Source: Desulfomonile sp. (lineage in GTDB: Bacteria > Desulfobacterota > Desulfomonilia > Desulfomonilales > Desulfomonilaceae). Taken from it: a DNA stretch of 10,000 bases. The stretch covers positions 1-10,000 of the forward strand of contig JAIWNO010000229.1 in NCBI GenBank assembly GCA_020216785.1. Direction: 5' to 3'. Each line of letters opens with the position of its first letter. Within the stretch, counting starts at the first letter, position 1. Both the position numbers and the translations under genes were made by a program. The notes beneath the pieces are model-generated. The model saw only the letters and a program-made list of their open reading frames with translations, searched no databases and was not told the origin of the DNA. Below are positions 5,725-10,000 of the stretch, piece after piece.

Positions 5725-5949
5725 GGCGACGCGAGCCGCAAGATGCCGATGCGGTTCTGTTTCCGTCGCGGAATGCGGTGCCACGCGAAGCGAATGCTTG
5801 CCCGCAATCACCTGAAACGTGCGGGTCTGTTCAATGTGGATTACGCCACAAAATTATCGGGCTACGACAAGACGCAGATCAAAGGCTCCCGCGAAGAGTT
5901 GGAATTGTGGATGCTCATAGCCTTTATGCTGTGGCACGAGCCGACGGTT
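5725..5949 (+). pseudogene. Remnant resembling the C-terminus of asparagine synthase (glutamine-hydrolysing)
   Basis: This frame is open after a stop at 5722-5724. It encodes a segment with FRRGMRCHAKRML, then NHLKRAGLFNVDYATKL, a spacer GYDKTQIKGS, and REELELWMLIAFMLWHE. That order matches the end of AsnB-type amidotransferases as I know them: a '(F/L)RG.L..yA...L' segment, 'R.lFn...v..Ll', a variable spacer, and 'LWmLl.feLWh'. About 70 codons remain; the N-terminal glutaminase and the ATP-pyrophosphatase domain are absent. Four stops lie in the same frame between 5653 and 5724, so it cannot be the end of an intact gene. After about 5950 the frame runs on as antisense of the ankyrin gene. 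An alternative is a small unrelated protein starting at ATG 5743, but there is no good ribosome-binding site. The assignment is by eye and not verified by a search. Confidence 0.5.
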
Positions 5950-6003
5950 AAGTCGGTAGGTAGGGGAGGGTCCGCAAAACGCCGGCAGCCGAGGGAACTG
6001 GGG

Positions 6004-6669
6004 TCATTCCGTGGCTCCATGGGTCTTGAGAATCGCAGCGATCTCGGAGCGGCCTTGTGACAAGGCGGTTTTCAGAGCGGTCGAGCCGTCTTTCCTTTTT
6101 GCGTGAACCGCAGCGCCTCTCGCGAGAAGTTGCCGGACTATCTCCGTGTGACCGTGAAACGCAGCGATGGTAAGCGCGTTTCCGCCCCGCAGGTGTTTCG
6201 CGTTCACATCGGCTCCTTTGTTCAGCAGCAATTCGACCACCTTCGGGTTGCCGATAATGCTCGCAATCATGAGTGCAGACCAGCCGTTTCGATCGCGAGC
6301 ATTGACCTCTGCACCGGAATCGAGGAGCAACTCCACCTGCGAAATCGAGGACGACCAGCACGCCTCCATGAGCGGCGTCCGACCCCGAATGTCTCTGGCG
6401 TTGACATTTGCTCCCCGTTTCATCAACAAGGTCACCATTGGGAGATCGGACCGGGAGAGTGCGTGCATGAGGGGTGTGATGTAGTTCTCACCGCCGGCGT
6501 TCGGGTCGGCTCCACAATCGAGGAGGTGTTCGAGTTTGGCCAAGTCGATCCCGGATCTTGGCGGGTCCGTGAGCAGGCGGAGCATCTGAATATTCCAGTC
6601 GTTCGTGCCGCACCCGAAGCACAATGCGACGAGAAATCCCGGTATGACGGCTATTGCGGATCGTTTCAT
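6004..6669 (-). CDS. Exported ankyrin-repeat protein, possible lipoprotein
   Basis: A 221-residue protein made almost entirely of ankyrin repeats, which serve as protein-protein binding scaffolds. The N-terminus (MKRSAIAVIPGFLVALCFGC) is a signal sequence; C20 could be lipidated, although CFG before it is a non-canonical lipobox. After a short linker there is a partial first repeat (about 44-58, LEHLLDCGADPNA). Full repeats follow at roughly 61-92, 95-125, 128-158, 161-191 and a final one at 194-219. Each carries the usual TPLM/SALM turn and V..LL..GA.VNAR end. The frame can be extended upstream to 6783, but that extension is basic and unlike a signal peptide, whereas ATG at 6669 gives a proper one. 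The gene is divergent from the membrane protein at 6908. Binding partner unknown. Confidence 0.82.
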   Translation of the reverse strand: MKRSAIAVIPGFLVALCFGCGTNDWNIQMLRLLTDPPRSGIDLAKLEHLLDCGADPNAGGENYITPLMHALSRSDLPMVTLLMKRGANVNARDIRGRTPLMEACWSSSISQVELLLDSGAEVNARDRNGWSALMIASIIGNPKVVELLLNKGADVNAKHLRGGNALTIAAFHGHTEIVRQLLARGAAVHAKRKDGSTALKTALSQGRSEIAAILKTHGATE

Positions 6670-6767
6670 GCGATCTCGGTTTCCGCTGCAGTAATGACGA
6701 CAAGTCTTAACAATATTTTTCGAGGAAAGACAGATTTTTTGGTCTCCTATTGCGGAGCCGTTGAGCC

Positions 6768-6809
6768 GCGGATTTCGGTGCACACCCGATTGCGTGGCTC
6801 GAAATCCGC
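6768..6809. repeat. Perfect 10-bp inverted repeat in the divergent intergenic region
   Basis: GCGGATTTCG (6768-6777) and CGAAATCCGC (6800-6809) are exact reverse complements with a 22-base centre. The repeat lies about 100 bases upstream of the ankyrin gene and 34 bases upstream of the plus-strand promoter, where it could bind a regulator of either gene. The remainder of 6670-6907 shows only the promoter described next. Confidence 0.45.
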
Positions 6810-6842
6810 CTGAAATGGCGAGACCTTAGATCCATTCACGCA

Positions 6843-6871
6843 TTGACACAAGCGTTTTCTGCGGATAGGCT
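6843..6871 (+). promoter_or_regulatory. Strong candidate sigma-70-type promoter for the membrane protein gene
   Basis: A perfect TTGACA (6843-6848), a 17-base spacer and TAGGCT (6866-6871). Transcription would start about 30 bases before the TTG start codon at 6908, leaving a short leader. Confidence 0.6.
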
Positions 6872-6907
6872 TCTCACATCACGTCAAGTGGGCGGCGGCG
6901 CGAGATC

Positions 6908-9349
6908 TTGGCTCCTCGAGCGACAAGTTATACATACACTGGAACGTTTCTGCTAAGCAGTTCTTTGCTCATGTTTGAAACGCTGCTGACCCGCGTCTTC
7001 GCGGTCACAATGCTCTATCATTACGCGTTCGCTGCAATCTCGATGGCCATGTTCGGTCTGACGCTCGGCGCTCTTGCAGTCTACCTGAAACCGGCCTGGT
7101 TCCCTCGGGAGAAAACGAATCACCATCTTGCACTGTGCTCCATATTATTCTCATTGACGATTTTGGTAGGCATTCTGACTCACTTGTCGGTGCCGTTGAT
7201 CGCGACCGTCTCGTTGCAGACAGCATACGCCGTGCTCATTACCTATGTGGTCACCTCAGTTCCGTTTGTCTTTGCGGGAGTCGCCGTATGTCTCGTTTTG
7301 ACCCGATTTCCCTCTCAGGTAAACAAACTGTACGCTGCCGACCTCGTGGGCGCAGCCTGCGGTTGCCTGATGACGATATATTTTATCGAGTTTACCGACG
7401 GCCCGTCAGCAATTGCAGTCACCGCATTCATCGCGGGGACCGCGGCGATCTTTTACGCGGCCCGGGATGTGGCCCAACGGATGGTGCGCGCCGTCGCGGT
7501 CGTGGTCTTTGCGGTGGGAGCATTCGCGCTCGGCAATGCCGCTCTGTCCGCGTTTGGGATGCCCCTGCTGCGGGTGATGTGGGTCGAGGGTCAGTTCGAG
7601 CCTCCGGGGCTTTATGAGAAATGGAACGCTTTCGCCCGAACAAAAGTAACCGGCGACCCCAAAGCGCTCGTTCCCGTGCATGGATGGGGATTGAGCCCCG
7701 TGTACCCTCGTGATCACCTCGTCAGAAGACTGTACATCAAAATCAACGGCATCTCAGGAACGTACATGCACCAGTTCGACGGGGATTTGAGCCGCTTCGA
7801 ATTCCTGAAATACGAACTGGCCAACTTGGTGCACTACATAAGACCGAATGCCCATGTTGCGGCCATCGGCGTCGGCGGAGGCCTGGAAATTCTTTCCGCG
7901 TTGGTTTTTCAGCAAAAGTCCGTCACAGGAGTGGACATCAATAAGAATATCCTCGACGCAGTCAACTTCGAGTTCGGCAACTTCACGGGGCATCTGGATT
8001 TGAGGCGCGGGGTGCGATTCGTCCACGACGAGGCGCGTAGTTACATCGGTCGGCAGAAAGACACGTTCGACATCATCCAGAGTCGGTCTATCGAGCGTCC
8101 CGAGGCCAAGGTCGACGGTGCGCTTGTCTTGGCGGAAAACAGTCTGTACACGGTCGAATCATGGAAAACCTTGCTCCAGCGCCTTTCTCCGGATGGGGTG
8201 CTCACCTTCACCCTCACTCAGAGACCGGAGGCGCCGTACGAAATGTACCGTCTCGTTGCTTTGGCTGTGGCCGCACTAAAGGAGATCGGGGTTCAGGACC
8301 CGCGTCCTTACATCTTCATGGCCCGGCTGCCGATGAGCAGGGTCTTCATTGAAAAGAAAGGGGGTGATGCATGGCCTTCCGTCGCCATATTGGTCGGGCG
8401 CAAGCCGTTCACTGCCCAGGATATTGCGACCTTGACCGATGTGTGCCCCAAAATGGCCTTCGATGTGGTCCTCACGCCGGAAAAGGCCATGGACCCTATA
8501 ATCGAGCGAATTGCCGCACCTGACGGGCTGAAACACTTGGACGAGATTTCGCCCCATGCGAACATCACGCCACCGACCGACGACAAACCGTTTTTTTTCA
8601 ACCTGCTGCGGCTGCGAGACCTGCTGAATCCCGAGTCATGGAGGTACGATCGCAACAGGCTTGGATCGAATCTTAAGTCGATCTTCATCCTCTTGTCCCT
8701 GCTTGCCACGGCCGGGACCCTGACTCTGGGGTGCATCATTGTCCCGATTCGTAAGAATCGGGCCGAGCCCCCTTCAGAGGCGGCGCCTTTCGGTCTGTTC
8801 TTTGCCGCGATCGGCTTCGGATACATGCTTGTAGAGATCTCACAGTTGCAACGTCTGATCATTTACCTCGGGGAACCGACATATGGTCTTTCGACGGTCC
8901 TCTTTTCCCTGCTCCTGTCGTCCGGGGTGGGCAGTTACCTTTGTGGAGCGCTGATTGGAAGAAAATCCTCGACGATTGACCTTTCAGTACTGGTTGGCAT
9001 ACCGCTTTCGCTCGCGGCGTTCGGCCTCCTGGCACCGCAAGCAATGGACGCGACCCGTCAGATGGAAATATCCATCAGGTTGCTCACAACCGTTTGCATG
9101 CTCTTTCCTATAGGGGTTTTCATGGGAACGGCATTCCCTTTGGGGATGCACGCGGCTGCGAGGTCGAAATCCTCGCTTACGCCGTGGCTCTGGGGGATTA
9201 ATGGCGCAGCCTCTGTGGTCGGCTCCATATTAGCCTATACAGTCGCTCTGTTCAGCGGAGCCTCAACTGCATTTTGGGTCGGTGTTTGCTGCTACATTGC
9301 GGCGCCGATTGCCTTCTTCGTTATGCGCCGAAATAACGAGGCAGTATGA
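6908..9349 (+). CDS. Polytopic membrane protein with a spermidine-synthase-like domain
   Basis: An 813-residue inner-membrane protein in three parts. Residues 10-215 hold about six membrane segments, including LYAADLVGAACGCL (141-154), a hallmark of this group. Residues about 270-565 form a Rossmann domain of spermidine-synthase/methyltransferase type: AAIGVGGGLEIL (318-329), acidic GVDIN (341-345), FVHDEARSYI (371-380), LYTVESWKTLLQRLSPDGVL (413-432). TDDKPFFFNLLR (557-568) precedes a second membrane block (590-806), with GFGYMLVEISQLQRLIIYLG and a late PWLWGINGAASVVGS. True spermidine synthases have an acidic D-x-x-D motif after 'yDvI'; here the place reads FDIIQSRSIERPE, with no aspartate, so aminopropyl transfer is unlikely. 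The start is taken as TTG at 6908, because the next ATG (codon 22) would cut the first helix; the ribosome-binding sequence is weak. It ends with two adjacent stop codons. Function unknown. Confidence 0.85.
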   Translation: MAPRATSYTYTGTFLLSSSLLMFETLLTRVFAVTMLYHYAFAAISMAMFGLTLGALAVYLKPAWFPREKTNHHLALCSILFSLTILVGILTHLSVPLIATVSLQTAYAVLITYVVTSVPFVFAGVAVCLVLTRFPSQVNKLYAADLVGAACGCLMTIYFIEFTDGPSAIAVTAFIAGTAAIFYAARDVAQRMVRAVAVVVFAVGAFALGNAALSAFGMPLLRVMWVEGQFEPPGLYEKWNAFARTKVTGDPKALVPVHGWGLSPVYPRDHLVRRLYIKINGISGTYMHQFDGDLSRFEFLKYELANLVHYIRPNAHVAAIGVGGGLEILSALVFQQKSVTGVDINKNILDAVNFEFGNFTGHLDLRRGVRFVHDEARSYIGRQKDTFDIIQSRSIERPEAKVDGALVLAENSLYTVESWKTLLQRLSPDGVLTFTLTQRPEAPYEMYRLVALAVAALKEIGVQDPRPYIFMARLPMSRVFIEKKGGDAWPSVAILVGRKPFTAQDIATLTDVCPKMAFDVVLTPEKAMDPIIERIAAPDGLKHLDEISPHANITPPTDDKPFFFNLLRLRDLLNPESWRYDRNRLGSNLKSIFILLSLLATAGTLTLGCIIVPIRKNRAEPPSEAAPFGLFFAAIGFGYMLVEISQLQRLIIYLGEPTYGLSTVLFSLLLSSGVGSYLCGALIGRKSSTIDLSVLVGIPLSLAAFGLLAPQAMDATRQMEISIRLLTTVCMLFPIGVFMGTAFPLGMHAAARSKSSLTPWLWGINGAASVVGSILAYTVALFSGASTAFWVGVCCYIAAPIAFFVMRRNNEAV

Positions 9350-9607
9350 TAGAGCAGTTGCCGAAAATAATTTCCGATTGATTTCTCCAGAGTGTCGAGA
9401 GAAGTCCCGTTCACTTCGAGCGACGCAAGGCCGTCGGATCTTCGTTCACCGGACCTCCCGACACCCACCGGAAGACCTGCGATTCGGCCGGAACTTTTGG
9501 CAACTGTTATACGTACCCGGCAGCGCATATGAGGCACCACCCCGGCAACAAGTAATTCCTGCTGAGAAGGTCTCGGATCGAAAAAGACGATAATCCCGGC
9601 AACTGCG
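9350..9607. other. Intergenic region between convergent genes
   Basis: Frames on both strands run open through much of this stretch, but their translations are low in hydrophobic residues, arginine-rich and unlike any family I know. I see no convincing terminator; the best is a short ATCG/CGAT hairpin with a T-rich loop near 9580-9596. Confidence 0.35.
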
Positions 9608-10000
9608 TTAAGCAACCGTCGGAGAGGTTTTCTTTCTGTCCCCGACTTTTCTTCCGTTTGAAGAATAGTATTTCTCGTACCCGTAGTATCTATAATGATC
9701 GTAATATCGATAGCTTCCATAGTGGGATGACCTGGGGTGGGCCATGTTGATTACCATGCCCAGGATTGTCACGTTGCTTGCCGAGATGATCCCTTTCGCG
9801 TGACGGAGCAGTTCCAGGGGCACGTGCCCTTCTTTTGTCACTATGATTACCGCATCACAAAGGGCGGCGAGGGTGGGGACATCAGGAAACCCGACAATAG
9901 GAGGCGTATCGAATACCACGAGGTGGAAAGCTTGCGAGAGATGATCAACGAGTTTGGTCATGCGGTGCGAACGGAGGAAACCCGCCGGATTGGCTGGCGG
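9608..10000 (-). CDS. Tyrosine-protein kinase, CpsD/Wzc-type P-loop domain (5' end outside window)
   Basis: C-terminal 130 residues of a bacterial tyrosine kinase (BY-kinase) that controls chain length and export of capsule or exopolysaccharide; the gene begins beyond position 10000. The visible part starts with PPANPAGFLRSHRMTKLVDHL, the usual 'P.NP.eLl.s..m..l...L' stretch after Walker A'. It continues with Walker B HLVVFDTPPIVGFPD, then ALCDAVIIVTKEGHVPLELL and a final strand ILGMVINMA. The tail HYGSYRYYDHYRYYGYEKYY contains ten tyrosines in twenty residues, the autophosphorylation cluster of this family, and ends in a basic stretch (GRKVGDRKKTS). The frame is open to the window edge, so the internal ATG at 9961 is not the start. 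Whether the kinase is free-standing or fused to a Wzz-type membrane domain cannot be seen here. Confidence 0.9.
   Translation of the reverse strand, partial: PPANPAGFLRSHRMTKLVDHLSQAFHLVVFDTPPIVGFPDVPTLAALCDAVIIVTKEGHVPLELLRHAKGIISASNVTILGMVINMAHPRSSHYGSYRYYDHYRYYGYEKYYSSNGRKVGDRKKTSPTVA

Noticed and set aside
5619..5951. 110-codon frame starting with TTG
   Set aside because: Out of frame with the asparagine-synthase-like remnant, composition unlike a real protein, no ribosome-binding site.
6103..6813. 236-codon open frame on the plus strand
   Set aside because: Antisense to the ankyrin-repeat gene.
9282..9720. Overlapping frames of 103 (plus) and 142 (minus) codons past the membrane protein gene
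   Set aside because: Both overlap real genes out of frame and show no recognisable protein features.
1..10000. CRISPR array, insertion sequence, phage or rRNA
   Set aside because: No regularly spaced direct repeats, no transposase or phage motifs and no rRNA-like sequence were seen on either strand.

Overview
The window looks like chromosomal DNA of a GC-rich Gram-negative bacterium. A TonB-type domain, signal-anchored periplasmic proteins and a bacterial tyrosine kinase of capsule/exopolysaccharide type support this. The gene style (a spermidine-synthase-like membrane fusion, a palindromic 'CACCGCAAA...CTCTGTGGTG' intergenic element, TTG starts) reminds me of Desulfobacterota/Geobacter-like or related environmental lineages, but that placement is inference. 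I see no phage, transposase, CRISPR, tRNA or rRNA.

Layout. Positions 1-2537 (minus strand) hold a tightly packed ABC importer operon of the nitrate/sulfonate/taurine class, transcribed permease, ATPase, substrate-binding protein; the last gene leaves the window at position 1. Its start is preceded by about 400 bp without a convincing gene but with several inverted repeats. A plus-strand promoter near 2949-2977 serves a secreted TonB C-terminal-domain protein (3101-3724) with an unusual Pro/Ala tail. Facing it is a minus-strand secreted, Cys-rich DNase I-fold phosphohydrolase (3903-4913). Next come a palindromic intergenic repeat (5020-5084), an unrecognised 149-residue protein (5139-5588), and a decayed piece that resembles the C-terminus of asparagine synthase (about 5725-5949). 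An exported ankyrin-repeat protein (6004-6669, minus) diverges from an 813-residue membrane protein (6908-9349, plus). The latter has membrane segments on both sides of a spermidine-synthase-like domain and its own good promoter. The right edge (9608-10000, minus) is the C-terminal part of a CpsD/Wzc-type tyrosine kinase with a striking tyrosine cluster.

How they work together. Only the three ABC genes form a clear functional unit, an importer for an unidentified small solute. The other genes are mostly single transcription units in mixed orientations. The kinase implies an exopolysaccharide locus beyond position 10000. The asparagine-synthase-like remnant may come from a similar locus, but this is not shown by the window itself. 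No complete new multi-gene system is evident. The most unusual items are the membrane spermidine-synthase-like protein lacking the catalytic aspartate, the TonB-CTD protein with a duplicated KKxxWG tail motif, and the structured leader regions.
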